DNA of 20,988 nt, from contig JAIRYY010000317.1 in assembly GCA_031267485.1 (NCBI GenBank), positions 1-20,988 on the forward strand, given 5' to 3'. The first letter of the stretch is position 1. Each line of letters begins with the position of its first letter. The position numbers were made by a program, and so were the translations under genes. The notes beneath the pieces were generated by a model, which made no database searches, had not been told where the DNA came from, and saw nothing but the letters and a program-made list of their open reading frames with translations. This stretch comes from Tannerella sp. (lineage in GTDB: Bacteria > Bacteroidota > Bacteroidia > Bacteroidales > Tannerellaceae). Positions 7,088 through 16,286 of this stretch are shown one piece after another.

Positions 7088-7327
7088 ATGATTGCCCGCG
7101 CGGCGAAAATTTGGCGGCTTCGGACGCCACCGTCTGTACATCCCGCGTATTTCTTCCGGTCTTTCAATCCACGCGTCCGTCCCGTTCAGCCCCTGCGCGA
7201 TAAGCGATTTGGCAAAAACAGGGTAAAAGTCTTCGGGATTCAGCGGATGTTTTGTCGCCGGATTCAGCGGCGGTAACGGCTGGTTTTCCGTGTCCGCAAC
7301 AATGTTGTACCTTTTTTTAGTTGACAT
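7088..7327 (-). pseudogene. 5' fragment of a TrpB-like (TrpB2) gene
   Basis: On the minus strand, ATG 7325-7327 opens a frame reading MSTKKRYNIVADTENQPLPP and continuing with LNPATKHPL, PEDFYPVFAKSLI, DAWIERPEEIRGMYRRWRP. This closely resembles the N-terminal about 70-80 residues of TrpB-like PLP enzymes (TrpB2, tryptophan synthase beta-like), whose usual length is over 400 residues. After RRWRP the expected TPLYRA becomes KPPNFRRA and similarity fades. The PLP-lysine region and the rest of the enzyme are missing, and the AraC gene begins about 46 bases further on. I call it a truncated remnant, probably left by a deletion that joined the AraC gene to this place. The family assignment is from memory of the motif. 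Confidence 0.65.
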
Positions 7328-7502
7328 AATAAAGACAATTTGCCGGTATCTTTCACAACCTCGCGACATCTTTGATTTGGGCGCCCATGCTCGTGTTGAC
7401 AATACGAAAGCATAATCCGCTGATGAATAGTCTTTTTGCCATCATATTTTCGGTAAACGGAATCTTTTTGATATATTTTTTTGAAATTATTTGTCATTTT
7501 GT

Positions 7503-7533
7503 TTTGATAATTGAAAAATATGTCTTTCCTTTG
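7503..7533 (+). promoter_or_regulatory. Promoter of the porin-urt-ure operon
   Basis: TTTG at 7503-7506 is followed after exactly 19 bases by TTCCTTTG at 7526-7533, one mismatch from the Bacteroidota -7 consensus TAnnTTTG. Transcription would start near 7540, leaving an untranslated leader of about 65 bases. The imperfect -7 box suggests that an activator may be needed. Confidence 0.6.
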
Positions 7534-7543
7534 CGTACGTATT
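7530..7543 (+). promoter_or_regulatory. 14-base box shared with the kinase promoter (urt copy)
   Basis: TTTGCGTACGTATT occurs here and again, identical, at 16283-16296. In both places its first four bases are the TTTG of the -7 element. It contains the palindromes CGTACG and TACGTA at the expected transcription start. It may be a shared operator or a common initiation region. Confidence 0.5.
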
Positions 7544-7605
7544 CGAATAATTAAACCGGTATCGGGAATAGGTAAAACGATTATTAATTAGAAAGGGTTA
7601 TCATT

Positions 7606-8796
7606 ATGAAATCAAAAAACAAACAGTTATTTGCCCTTGTATTATCAGGGTTTTTAGTAAATGGCTTTTCCAAAGTGAAAGCCGAAAACGACAGCGACAG
7701 TTCCGTATTTAAACCGTCATTTAATGTCGGCGTGCTGGCTCATACTTACGTATCCATGCAGCAAAACGGATTTGGTCAGTCATCCGCCACAGGTTCTGCC
7801 GGCGAGTGGAGCGCAGGAGCGACGCTATACCGTGCCCGGATTATGACCGAAGCGCACCTGTCCAAAAGGGATTATATTTTTCTGGAAACAGAACTTGCCT
7901 CCCCCCTCGGTACGGGCGCAGACAAAGCCGCCGGAATAAAGATTCTGGACGCTCAGTATGATCATTACTTCTGCGACCAGCTGGCCGTTTCGGCCGGCAA
8001 GATGCTGGTTTCGCACAACAGAAACGGCTTACAGACAGCCGGCTCTCTCATGGTGAACGATTTCACCTATTACCAATATCCATACAACATGTCTAAAGAT
8101 GATCCATTACAGAACGATTTAGGCCGTGATATCGGCGTAAATCTCAATGGGGGCTTTTCGGGTAACAAACTAAAATACCGTATCGGAGCATTTGCGGGAA
8201 GACGCAGTTTTGAAGGGCAGCACTCGGCGCCTTTACGCACTGTGGGACGGCTGGAATATAACGTCATGGATATCGATAAATATTCCGGGACAAATCTCGG
8301 CGAAGGAAAAACCATTACGCTTGCGGGCGGTTTTGATACGCAGGGCTCCTATATGGCCGCCGGAGGAGACTTGTACGTAGATTATCCTTCAGGAAGTCTG
8401 GGGTCTGTAACTTTTAATTCCGCTTTTTCATATATAAGCGGAGGGAATGATCCGGACGGGAAGTATTCTTTTGCATCGATGATTCCCAGGCAGAATGTCC
8501 GGTTAGCGGAGTTGGGCTATTATTTCAAGTCGTCAAAAATACAGCCGTGGATTCGCTACGAAAAACAGGATATAAACGCCGAAAACAATCAAACGGGAGG
8601 AATGGAAGTGAAGGATTTCAACAAACTGAAATCAACTACCGTCTTCGGAGCAGGCATCAACTATTTCTTCAACGGTTACAATACCAACTTAAAACTTTCA
8701 TACGTAAGTATGACAAAGGGAATTGAGGATGGAGACCGGATCGCGCGCAAAACATACGGGCAGATATGGGTTCAACTACAATTATATCTTTTCTGA
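7606..8796 (+). CDS. Outer-membrane beta-barrel porin, probable urea-operon channel
   Basis: The 396-residue protein has a Sec signal peptide (MKSKNKQLFALVLSGFLVNG, likely cut after KVKA near residue 26) and then alternating polar/hydrophobic strands typical of a beta barrel. It ends in a C-terminal aromatic residue (QLYLF), the usual outer-membrane insertion signal. It resembles phosphate-selective or general porins rather than TonB receptors: no plug domain is visible. It is the first gene of the operon, 71 bases before urtA. I infer that it lets urea or small amides across the outer membrane to the UrtA lipoprotein, but substrate choice cannot be read from the sequence. Confidence 0.8.
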   Translation: MKSKNKQLFALVLSGFLVNGFSKVKAENDSDSSVFKPSFNVGVLAHTYVSMQQNGFGQSSATGSAGEWSAGATLYRARIMTEAHLSKRDYIFLETELASPLGTGADKAAGIKILDAQYDHYFCDQLAVSAGKMLVSHNRNGLQTAGSLMVNDFTYYQYPYNMSKDDPLQNDLGRDIGVNLNGGFSGNKLKYRIGAFAGRRSFEGQHSAPLRTVGRLEYNVMDIDKYSGTNLGEGKTITLAGGFDTQGSYMAAGGDLYVDYPSGSLGSVTFNSAFSYISGGNDPDGKYSFASMIPRQNVRLAELGYYFKSSKIQPWIRYEKQDINAENNQTGGMEVKDFNKLKSTTVFGAGINYFFNGYNTNLKLSYVSMTKGIEDGDRIARKTYGQIWVQLQLYLF

Positions 8797-8867
8797 CAGG
8801 GAGGATTGTTACAACGGAAATTAATTCCATACTTTACAGAATATTAAAAATTTAAAACGTTTATCGT

Positions 8868-10127
8868 ATGAAAAAGATTTTATTTAAAAGGTTATTTACG
8901 GCATTTATCGCCGTATCCGCAGGTTTGATGGTAAGCTGCGCTTCGGGCGGCAGCAAAAAGTCGCAGGAAAAACAGGAAGCCGGCGACAATGTGGTAGAAG
9001 TAGGTATACTTCATTCTTTAAGCGGGACAATGGCCATCTCGGAAGTCTCGTTGCGGGATGTGCTGTTAATGGGTATTGAGGAAATCAACGATTCGGGGGG
9101 CGTTCTCGGCAAAAAAATTGTCCCCAGAGTAGTAGACCCCGCTTCCGACTGGGATCTGTTTGCCGAAAAAGCGAAGGAATTACTGACAAAGAACAGGGTT
9201 AGCGTCGTCTTCGGATGCTGGACTTCCGTATCCCGCAAGTCGGTATTACCCGTATTTGAAGAATACAAAGGACTTTTATTCTATCCCGTACAGTACGAGG
9301 GTCAGGAATGTTCTCCAAACATAATCTATACGGGAGCGACGCCCAACCAGCAATTAATCCCGGCGGCGCAATATCTCATGAGCAGGGAAGGCGGCGAATA
9401 CAAGCGCTTCTATCTTTTAGGAACGGATTATGTGTTCCCCCGTACGGCTAACACCATACTCAAAAATTACCTGTTGTCGCAGGGTATTCCCGAACAGAAT
9501 ATCATCGAGGAATATACTCCTTTCAATCATCAGGACTACCAGACTATCGTTTCAAAGATAAAACGGTTTGCGGCTTCAGGCAAGGCTTGCGTGCTGAGTA
9601 CCATAAACGGGGATAGCAACGTTCCCTTTTACAAGGAGTTTGCCAATCAGGGATTAAGCGCGTCGCACTGTCCTGTCATGGCGTTTTCTGTTGCGGAAGA
9701 CGAACTGAGGTCTATGGACACTGAATTTCTGGTTGGCCATTTAGCCGCATGGAACTATTTCCAGTCAATAAAAACCCCTGATAACTTCAAGTTTGCAGAG
9801 AATTTTAAAAGTTATTGCAGGAAGAAGAATCTTCCGGGCGGAGACGAACGCGTCACGGACGATCCGATATGCTGGTCATATACCGGGCTTTATTTATGGA
9901 AAGCCGCCGTAGAAAAAGCCGGTTCGTTCGATGTTGAAAAGGTCATCGACGCCCTTTCGGAGATGGAGGCTCAATCGCCTTCGGGCTTCGTAAAAATGCA
10001 TCACGACAATCATCATCTGGCTAAACGGGCTTTGATCGGGGAAATCAGGGCTGACGGACAGTTTGATATCATCTGGGAAACGGACGGGATTGTCACGCCC
10101 GAACCATTCAGCGAATTTGCGAAATAA
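8868..10127 (+). CDS. urtA: Urea ABC transporter substrate-binding lipoprotein
   Basis: This periplasmic binding protein of the branched-chain amino acid/amide type captures urea and hands it to the UrtBC permease. The signal peptide ends in a lipobox (MVSC) with lipidated Cys24. The mature part starts with a Ser/Lys-rich linker, then VEVGILHSLSGTMAISE and characteristic UrtA stretches VVFGCWTSVSRKSVLPVFEE, LLFYPVQYEGQECSPNIIYTGA and TDYVFPRTAN. At 419 residues it has the usual UrtA length. The lipid anchor is expected for Bacteroidota binding proteins. It is followed by urtB after 34 bases. Confidence 0.95.
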   Translation: MKKILFKRLFTAFIAVSAGLMVSCASGGSKKSQEKQEAGDNVVEVGILHSLSGTMAISEVSLRDVLLMGIEEINDSGGVLGKKIVPRVVDPASDWDLFAEKAKELLTKNRVSVVFGCWTSVSRKSVLPVFEEYKGLLFYPVQYEGQECSPNIIYTGATPNQQLIPAAQYLMSREGGEYKRFYLLGTDYVFPRTANTILKNYLLSQGIPEQNIIEEYTPFNHQDYQTIVSKIKRFAASGKACVLSTINGDSNVPFYKEFANQGLSASHCPVMAFSVAEDELRSMDTEFLVGHLAAWNYFQSIKTPDNFKFAENFKSYCRKKNLPGGDERVTDDPICWSYTGLYLWKAAVEKAGSFDVEKVIDALSEMEAQSPSGFVKMHHDNHHLAKRALIGEIRADGQFDIIWETDGIVTPEPFSEFAK

Positions 10128-10161
10128 ACGGCAACAGTCATAAAAAATTAAAGCCGATCTT

Positions 10162-11070
10162 ATGGGTATCGATCAGATTCAGAACATCTTCAGCGGACTA
10201 AGTTTAGGAAGCATACTCATTCTCGTGGCGCTGGGGCTGTCCGTCATATACGGGCTGGCAGGTATTATAAATATGAGTCACGGAGAATTTATGATGATAG
10301 GAGCCTACACGACCTATTGCGTCCAACAGTTATTTATACGGCATTTGCCGCAGGCATGGCTCGACATGGCATTTTTCATATCGCTTCCACTCTCGTTCGT
10401 GGTAGCCGGTCTTTTCGGGCTGCTCATCGAACGGCTTATCATCAGGCGCCTTTACAGCCGTCCGCTGGAGAGTCTGCTGGCTACGTGGGGAATCAGTCTG
10501 ATTCTTATACAAATAGCGCGCAACCTGTTCGGCGATTTGACTTCGGTAAAAGCTCCCGCCGTCTTATCCGGCGGACTCCGTATCGCAGAAGGATTATTAC
10601 TTCCGTACAACCGGTTATTCATAATGGGTCTCACGGTTATAATTTTCATATGCGTATACTTCATCTTCCGGAAAACGCGGTTAGGCATAAAGATAAGAGC
10701 TGTAACTCAAAACCGCAATATGAGCGCCTGTGCAGGCATATCCGTAAAAAAGATTGATATGATTACATTTATAATCGGCTCGGGACTGGCCGGCATTGCC
10801 GGCTGCGCCATAACGCTGATAGGGAATGTTGTCCCGAATATGGGGCAGACGTATATCGTCGATTCGTTCCTCGTTGTCGTTTCGGGCGGAGTCGGCAAAC
10901 TGGCCGGCTGTGTCGTGTCCGGTCTCGGCATAGGTATTTTCTCGAAAATCTTTGAAGCGAGCTTTGAAGCCGTTTACGGGAAAGCGCTCGTACTTATATT
11001 CATTATCGCGTTTCTTCAATACCGGCCGAAAGGACTGTTTCCCGACAAGGGAAGGGTTGGAGACGATTAA
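10162..11070 (+). CDS. urtB: Urea ABC transporter permease UrtB
   Basis: This is an inner-membrane permease of the LivH type, which forms the translocation channel with UrtC. The 302-residue, highly hydrophobic sequence shows the hallmark GLAGIINMSHGEFMMIGAY (31-49) and the cytoplasmic ATPase-contact region around FRKTRLGIKIRAVTQNRNMS, followed by GGVGKLAGCVVSGLGIG. Its place between urtA and urtC and the order of the five genes match known urt operons. The gap to urtC is 24 bases. The N-terminal extension that some UrtB proteins carry is absent here. Confidence 0.94.
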   Translation: MGIDQIQNIFSGLSLGSILILVALGLSVIYGLAGIINMSHGEFMMIGAYTTYCVQQLFIRHLPQAWLDMAFFISLPLSFVVAGLFGLLIERLIIRRLYSRPLESLLATWGISLILIQIARNLFGDLTSVKAPAVLSGGLRIAEGLLLPYNRLFIMGLTVIIFICVYFIFRKTRLGIKIRAVTQNRNMSACAGISVKKIDMITFIIGSGLAGIAGCAITLIGNVVPNMGQTYIVDSFLVVVSGGVGKLAGCVVSGLGIGIFSKIFEASFEAVYGKALVLIFIIAFLQYRPKGLFPDKGRVGDD

Positions 11071-11094
11071 AAACATATCGCAGGTATTAACGTC

Positions 11095-12141
11095 ATGCAA
11101 AATAACAAATTATTATACATACTGTTTGCAGTCCTGTTTCTGATTATCCTTCCGCTGGCAAACGTCACAGGTATGACAGACGCCGGAACGATGACCTTAT
11201 GGGGCAGGTACCTTTGTTTTGCCATTGCGGCTATCGGAATGGACCTTATATGGGGTTATACGGGTATCATGTCCATGTGTCACGCATTTTTTTTCTGTCT
11301 CGGGGCTTACGGTATGGGCATGTTTATGACCATCTCGAATCTGCCGGAGGGACAGGCCGTTCCGGAGTTCATGTCGTGGAACAAAGTCGAATCGCTGCCG
11401 TTTTTCTGGATACCGTTCCGCAGTTTTCCCTCGGCCATCGTTTCAAGCCTTGCCGTCACAGGCATTTTCGCATTCCTGTTCGGCTACTTTATTTTCAGGC
11501 GCAGGATAAAGGGCGTGTTTTTTGCCATTATAACGCAAGCGTTCGCTCTGGCAATGTATTTGCTTTTTTCACGCAACGAGACCATGCTCGGAGGTTCGAA
11601 CGGGCTTACCAATTTCAGATATATACTGGGATTTGACTTACATTCCGGGAATGTCAAACTCTCCCTGTACCTGATAACCGTACTGTTCCTTATTGTCATT
11701 TTCCTTTTGTCAAGGAAGTTAACGGAGTCCAAATTCGGAAAGGCGCTTATCGGCATACGCGACAGCGAATCGCGCCTGAGATTTACGGGATACGAGGTCG
11801 TCAGCTACCGGACGGTTATCTTTATCATCGGAGCGCTCATTGCCGCTGTCGGGGGAATGTTATATCTGCCGCAGACGGGTATCATCACTCCGGGCCGGAT
11901 GGACGTGAAAGCTTCCATAGAAATGCTTGTATGGGTAGCTTTGGGAGGAAGGGGGAATTTAAAGGGCGCTGTCATCGGAACGCTGGCCGTAAACCTGCTC
12001 TACAACATTTTTACGTCATTGATGCCGGAAGCATGGCCTTATATATTAGGCGCGTTATACCTCCTGACGGTTCTGTTCCTGAAAAACGGCCTGACCGGGC
12101 TGCTGGACATGATTGCCGGGAAAGTGAATTTAAAATTATGA
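11095..12141 (+). CDS. urtC: Urea ABC transporter permease UrtC
   Basis: This LivM-type permease is the partner of UrtB. The 348-residue protein has many membrane spans, the motif WGYTGIMSMCHAFFFCLGAY (53-72), the ATPase-contact loop FGKALIGIRDSESRLRFTGY, and the UrtC-typical segment GRMDVKASIEMLVWVALGGR, which separates it from amino-acid permeases. The gene starts at ATG 11095 and is followed by urtD after 20 AT-rich bases. Confidence 0.94.
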   Translation: MQNNKLLYILFAVLFLIILPLANVTGMTDAGTMTLWGRYLCFAIAAIGMDLIWGYTGIMSMCHAFFFCLGAYGMGMFMTISNLPEGQAVPEFMSWNKVESLPFFWIPFRSFPSAIVSSLAVTGIFAFLFGYFIFRRRIKGVFFAIITQAFALAMYLLFSRNETMLGGSNGLTNFRYILGFDLHSGNVKLSLYLITVLFLIVIFLLSRKLTESKFGKALIGIRDSESRLRFTGYEVVSYRTVIFIIGALIAAVGGMLYLPQTGIITPGRMDVKASIEMLVWVALGGRGNLKGAVIGTLAVNLLYNIFTSLMPEAWPYILGALYLLTVLFLKNGLTGLLDMIAGKVNLKL

Positions 12142-12161
12142 ATTATTAAATATTTACAACT

Positions 12162-12926
12162 ATGTTATCCATTTCAAATTTAAGCGTTTCTTTCGGGGGA
12201 GTTCAGGCTCTTAACCTTTCCCGTTTTGAATTAAAAGAGAAAGAGCTGAGAGTGATAATAGGCCCTAACGGAGCGGGCAAGTCTACTTTCATGGACGTCC
12301 TCTGCGGCAAAACCGTTCCTGCCGGAGGCCGCGCATATTTCGGCGGGAAAAACCTGATAGGAAAGTCGGAAACAGAGATCGCAAGGATGGGTATAGGACG
12401 CAAATTCCAGAAACCGTCCGTCTTTGAAGGCCTGTCTGTCTTCGATAACCTTATGCTGGGGTTGAAAGGCAGGAAGGGATTTTTGTCTTCCATGTTTTTC
12501 AAACTTAAACAGGAGCAGAAGGACAAAATCATCCGCGTCGCAAAACGCGTTAATTTATACGACAGGCTGTATGCGACGGCCGGTTCGCTGTCGCACGGAC
12601 AAAAGCAATGGCTCGAAATTGCAATCGTCCTGCTGCAGGATCCCAAACTAATGCTGATAGACGAGCCGGCCGCCGGCATGTCGGATATGGAAACGGAAAA
12701 AACGGGAGAATTACTTTGCGAACTGGCGCGGGACAAGGGCGTGATCGTGATTGAACATGACATGCATTTTGTAGAACAGATCGCGCAGGATAAAGTGACC
12801 GTACTGGTTCGCGGAGAAATACTTACCGAAGGCAGCTTTGACGAGGTTAAAAATAACCGGGAAGTGATTGACTGTTATCTCGGAACGCCCGGCTCGGCTC
12901 AAACAAAAATAAGTGAACCGGCATGA
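12162..12926 (+). CDS. urtD: Urea ABC transporter ATPase UrtD
   Basis: This cytoplasmic ATPase subunit is of the LivG type and powers urea import together with UrtE. The 254-residue protein has Walker A GPNGAGKS (34-41), the LivG-like GIGRKFQKPSVFEGLSVFDNL stretch after the Q loop, signature LSHGQ (143-147), Walker B LMLIDEP with catalytic Glu168, and switch His199 in VIEHDM. FQKPSVFEGL is typical of UrtD. Its stop overlaps the urtE start by 4 bases (ATGA at 12923-12926), pointing to coupled translation and equal amounts of the two ATPases. Confidence 0.95.
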   Translation: MLSISNLSVSFGGVQALNLSRFELKEKELRVIIGPNGAGKSTFMDVLCGKTVPAGGRAYFGGKNLIGKSETEIARMGIGRKFQKPSVFEGLSVFDNLMLGLKGRKGFLSSMFFKLKQEQKDKIIRVAKRVNLYDRLYATAGSLSHGQKQWLEIAIVLLQDPKLMLIDEPAAGMSDMETEKTGELLCELARDKGVIVIEHDMHFVEQIAQDKVTVLVRGEILTEGSFDEVKNNREVIDCYLGTPGSAQTKISEPA

Positions 12927-13636
12927 ATCCCGGCGCTGAAATAATCCTCGAGACAAAAAACGTCCATGCAGGATATGGCGAAAGCCTCATCCTGCGGGGA
13001 ATGGACTTAAAGGCGCAGCGGGGGAAAGTGACCGCTATCATGGGGCGCAACGGGGTGGGCAAATCCACATTCCTGCGCAGCATAATGGGACTTGTACGCA
13101 CAAAAGACGCCATTCTGTTCAATAACGAGGAAATACAAAACCGCTCAACTTATAAAAGGGCGAAAAAAGGTATCGGATATGTACCTCAGGGGCGTGAAAT
13201 TATACCTAAACTTACGGTCTATGAAAACATACTGATAGGCACGGAATCGCGAAGGGATTCCGTTCGTTCGTTCGATGAAGATGAAATATACGGCCTGTTC
13301 CCAATTCTTAAAGATTTCCGGAATCGACTCGGAGGAGACCTTAGCGGCGGACAGCAGCAGCAGCTGGCCATAGCGCGCGCGCTGGCCGGAAAGCCGGAAC
13401 TGCTCGTCCTCGACGAACCGGCGGAAGGAATACAGCCGTCCGTCACGATTGAAATAGCCGCCGTACTGCTCAAACTGGTTGAAAAGGGACTTAGCGTATT
13501 GCTGGTGGAACAGAAACTGGATTTTGCACGCCGGTTATCCGACTATTACTATATAATGGACCGGGGCAAAGTGATACGGCACAACGACAAGGGAATGATT
13601 GATTTTGACGAGTTAAAAAAATTTTTATCCATATAA
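12923..13636 (+). CDS. urtE: Urea ABC transporter ATPase UrtE
   Basis: This LivF-type ATPase is the second nucleotide-binding subunit of the urea importer. It has 237 residues with Walker A GRNGVGKS (41-48), GYVPQGREIIPKLTVYENI around the Q loop, signature LSGGQ (140-144), Walker B LLVLDEP with Glu165, and LLVEQKLDFA with Gln in the switch position, as is common in LivF/UrtE proteins. The phrase EPAEGIQPSV is characteristic of UrtE. It is followed by the urease gamma/beta gene after 16 AT-rich bases. Confidence 0.95.
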   Translation: MNPGAEIILETKNVHAGYGESLILRGMDLKAQRGKVTAIMGRNGVGKSTFLRSIMGLVRTKDAILFNNEEIQNRSTYKRAKKGIGYVPQGREIIPKLTVYENILIGTESRRDSVRSFDEDEIYGLFPILKDFRNRLGGDLSGGQQQQLAIARALAGKPELLVLDEPAEGIQPSVTIEIAAVLLKLVEKGLSVLLVEQKLDFARRLSDYYYIMDRGKVIRHNDKGMIDFDELKKFLSI

Positions 13637-13652
13637 TTAAATATTTTATAAA

Positions 13653-14396
13653 ATGAGACTTACGCCAAGAGATGTAGAAAAACTGACGCTTCATACGGCA
13701 TGTATGGTGGCGCAAAAAAGATTTGCAAGGGGACTGAAATTAAATTACCCCGAAGCGGTCGCCCTTATTTCCGGACAACTGTCCGAGTTCATCAGAGACG
13801 GCCGCACGCTAGCCGAACTGACGGAGATAGGAACCCGGATACTCGGGACGGACGACGTTATGCCGGGAGTCGCCGAAATGATCCATGCCGTGCAGGTCGA
13901 AGGGACGTTAATCGACGGGACGAAGCTTGTCTCCGTACACAAGCCCGTATCCAAAACAAATTTAAGCCCCGAACTGGCTTTATATGGCTCCGGCCTCGTA
14001 AAATCGCCCGTTGAAATCGGGACGGATAACAGCATGAACGTTATTCCGGGCCGGATCGAAACGCTGGAGACGCCCATCGAATACAACGTCAATCGCAAAC
14101 AAATGACGCTGGACGTTACGAATACCGGAAGCCGTCCTGTACAGGCCGGATCGCACTGCTGCTTTGAAGAGACAAACAGAGCTTTGAAATTCGACCGGAA
14201 AGCAAGCGCCGGCTACCGCCTGAATATCCCCGCCGGAACATCCGTACGATTTGAGGCGGGAGAAACAAAAACGGTAGAACTGGTCGAAATAGCGGGCGAA
14301 AAACTGATATACGGAGGTAATTCCCTCGTCAACGGATCTATCCCGGGCCGGGAAAACGAAATTGAGGCAACAATGAAAGAAAAGGGATTCCTGTAA
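13653..14396 (+). CDS. ureAB: Fused urease gamma/beta subunit
   Basis: This is a structural subunit of urease, the nickel enzyme that splits urea into ammonia and carbamate. Residues 1-100 form the gamma domain ([36 protein letters not shown]-like [11 protein letters not shown]). A linker of about 30 residues follows, and residues 131-230 form the beta domain ([52 protein letters not shown]). The gamma-beta fusion (247 aa) is like Helicobacter UreA. An oddity is [10 protein letters not shown] (166-175), where the family usually has a GSHFHFFEVN-type sequence: the second His is replaced by Cys and an aromatic by Glu. The gene is co-transcribed with urt and ureC. Confidence 0.94.
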   Translation: MRLTPRDVEKLTLHTACMVAQKRFARGLKLNYPEAVALISGQLSEFIRDGRTLAELTEIGTRILGTDDVMPGVAEMIHAVQVEGTLIDGTKLVSVHKPVSKTNLSPELALYGSGLVKSPVEIGTDNSMNVIPGRIETLETPIEYNVNRKQMTLDVTNTGSRPVQAGSHCCFEETNRALKFDRKASAGYRLNIPAGTSVRFEAGETKTVELVEIAGEKLIYGGNSLVNGSIPGRENEIEATMKEKGFL

Positions 14397-14416
14397 AAAT
14401 AAAATAAAACAAAGAT

Positions 14417-16126
14417 ATGGCACAAATAAACAGACAATTATACGCATCCATGTATGGCCCGACAACGGGGGACAAAGTGACGCTGGCCGATACGGGCTTA
14501 AAGATCCGGATAGAAAAGGATTATACCATATACGGCGAAGAATGTGTCTTCGGCGGAGGAAAAGTGATTCGTGACGGAATGGGGCAGGCTTCGGGATTCG
14601 CAGACGGGGAAACGCTTGACCTGGTCATAACAAACGCGATCGTCATCGACTATAAAGGCATCTACAAAGCCGACATAGGCATCAAAAACGGGAAAATAAA
14701 AGGCGTGGGAAAAGCCGGGAACCCGCACATACAGCCGGGCGTCGCGCCGGGACTGATCATAGGGAATATCACGGAGGTCGTCTCCGGCGAAGGGATGATA
14801 CTGACGGCCGGTGCAATCGATACGCACGTACATTATATCAGTCCGCAGCAGTCGGACGAAGCCCTTGCTTCGGGCATAACGACTTTTGTCGGCGGCGGTA
14901 CAGGCCCGGCAACAGGCACCTACGCGACCACGTGCACGCCGGGAGCTTTCAACATACGGAAAATGATGGAAGCGACGGACAGTATCCCGGTAAATTTCGG
15001 ATTTCTGGGAAAAGGCAATTCGAGCAGGCCGTCCGCTCTGGAAGGCCAGGTAAAAGCGGGGGCGCTCGGGCTGAAACTGCATGAAGACTGGGGTTCCACG
15101 CCTGCCGCGATCGACACGTGTCTCGGCGTCGCCGACGAATACGATGTGCAGGTATGTATTCATACCGATTCGATCAACGAATGTGGTTACCTGGAAGATA
15201 CGTTAAAAGCTTTCGACGGGCGTACCATTCACACATACCACACGGAAGGGGCCGGGGGAGGACATGCTCCCGATATCATGAAAGTGTGCGGCTACACTCA
15301 TGTAATCCCGTCGTCGACAACGCCGACCAATCCTTATTCGGTCAATACGATTGACGAACATCTCGATATGCTGATGATATGTCATCACCTCGACCGGCAT
15401 AATCCCGAAGATGTGGCATTCGCCCAAAGCCGCATACGCCGGAGCACTATCGGGGCGGAAGATTTCCTGCATGACATGGGCGCGATTTCTATCTTTACTT
15501 CCGATTCGCAGGCAATGGGACGGATAGGAGAAGTCGTTTGCCGTACATGGCAGATTGCAGCGCGCATGAAAGAAGTAAGAGGCGCCCTTCCCGAAGACGA
15601 AAATACGGACTGCGATAATTTCAGAGTGAAACGGTATGTGGCCAAATATACGATAAATCCGGCGCTTGCGCATGGTTTTTCGCACATTGCAGGCTCGGTG
15701 GAACACGGGAAAATGGCAGACCTGGTATTGTGGAAACCGGAATTTTTCGGGACAAAACCGGAGCTTGTCATAAAAGGCGGATTCATTGCATACGCGCAAA
15801 TGGGAGATCCCAATGCCTCCATACCGACGCCGCAACCCTATATCTCGCGTCCCATGTACGGAGCCTTCGGCAAAGCGGCGGGAAGAACCTCATGCGTCTT
15901 CGTTTCGGACGCCTCGACGGATACGGTGGCGGAATATGGCCTGGAGAAAATGATAAAACCGGTAAAAGGTTGCCGCACCGTATCGAAAAACGATCTGAAA
16001 CTAAACGATTACATGCCGGAAATAGAGATTGACTCAAAAACATTCGAAGTCTCCGTCGACGGAGAAATTATCGTCTGCAAACCGGCAGCAAAACTGCCGC
16101 TCGCACAACTTTACAACCTTTTCTGA
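14417..16126 (+). CDS. ureC: Urease alpha subunit (catalytic)
   Basis: This is the catalytic urease subunit, an amidohydrolase with a di-nickel centre. The 569-residue length is standard. All expected residues are present, offset by +3 from Klebsiella: nickel ligands His137 and His139 (DTHVHY), the lysine to be carbamylated Lys220 ([10 protein letters not shown]), His249 (IHTDS), His275 ([12 protein letters not shown]) and Asp363 (TSDSQAMGR); substrate-binding His222; and the mobile flap Cys322-His323 (ICHHLD). HVHYISPQQ and IFTSDSQ vary slightly from common forms without touching ligands. It is the last operon gene and is followed by a strong hairpin. The accessory proteins needed for nickel insertion are not encoded in this window. 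Confidence 0.97.
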   Translation: MAQINRQLYASMYGPTTGDKVTLADTGLKIRIEKDYTIYGEECVFGGGKVIRDGMGQASGFADGETLDLVITNAIVIDYKGIYKADIGIKNGKIKGVGKAGNPHIQPGVAPGLIIGNITEVVSGEGMILTAGAIDTHVHYISPQQSDEALASGITTFVGGGTGPATGTYATTCTPGAFNIRKMMEATDSIPVNFGFLGKGNSSRPSALEGQVKAGALGLKLHEDWGSTPAAIDTCLGVADEYDVQVCIHTDSINECGYLEDTLKAFDGRTIHTYHTEGAGGGHAPDIMKVCGYTHVIPSSTTPTNPYSVNTIDEHLDMLMICHHLDRHNPEDVAFAQSRIRRSTIGAEDFLHDMGAISIFTSDSQAMGRIGEVVCRTWQIAARMKEVRGALPEDENTDCDNFRVKRYVAKYTINPALAHGFSHIAGSVEHGKMADLVLWKPEFFGTKPELVIKGGFIAYAQMGDPNASIPTPQPYISRPMYGAFGKAAGRTSCVFVSDASTDTVAEYGLEKMIKPVKGCRTVSKNDLKLNDYMPEIEIDSKTFEVSVDGEIIVCKPAAKLPLAQLYNLF

Positions 16127-16140
16127 CCGCACTCTTCCTT

Positions 16141-16187
16141 CTCCCGTTGTCCGCCTCTGTGGACGGCGGGAGATAAAAAACGTTTTT
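16141..16187 (+). terminator. Probable terminator after ureC
   Basis: A 13-bp stem (16141-16153 with 16160-16172, three G-T pairs) with a 6-nt loop starts 14 bases after the ureC stop. It is followed by TAAAAAACGTTTTTA, itself palindromic and with a short T run. It would end the porin-urt-ure transcript before the kinase operon. Confidence 0.6.
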
Positions 16188-16255
16188 ACGTCTCACACGT
16201 TTGGAAATTCCGGGTAATGATTCCGGGCGCGGTATGAAAAATACGGCAGGTAAAA

Positions 16256-16286
16256 TTTGCAATACCGGACTTTTCACGTAAATTTG
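16256..16286 (+). promoter_or_regulatory. Promoter of the kinase-regulator operon
   Basis: TTTG at 16256-16259, exactly 19 bases, then TAAATTTG at 16279-16286 is a perfect match to the Bacteroidota vegetative promoter pattern. Transcription would start near 16293. The TTG at 16257, which would open a longer kinase frame, lies inside the -33 element, so the true start codon must be downstream. Confidence 0.75.

Larger units (their letters stand above)
7328..7605. other. Upstream region of the urea operon
   Basis: This AT-rich 278-base stretch carries no convincing gene; short ORFs in it lack any recognisable motif. The only clear signals are the promoter at 7503-7533 and, just downstream, the box at 7530-7543 plus the 10-bp palindrome TATTCGAATA (7540-7549). 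It also holds the 5' flank of the TrpB-like remnant. Confidence 0.6.

Noticed and set aside
7264..7497. 77-residue minus-strand ORF, and the 60-residue plus ORF at 7372-7554
   Set aside because: They have no family motif, overlap the TrpB-like fragment and the urea promoter, and have no start signals.
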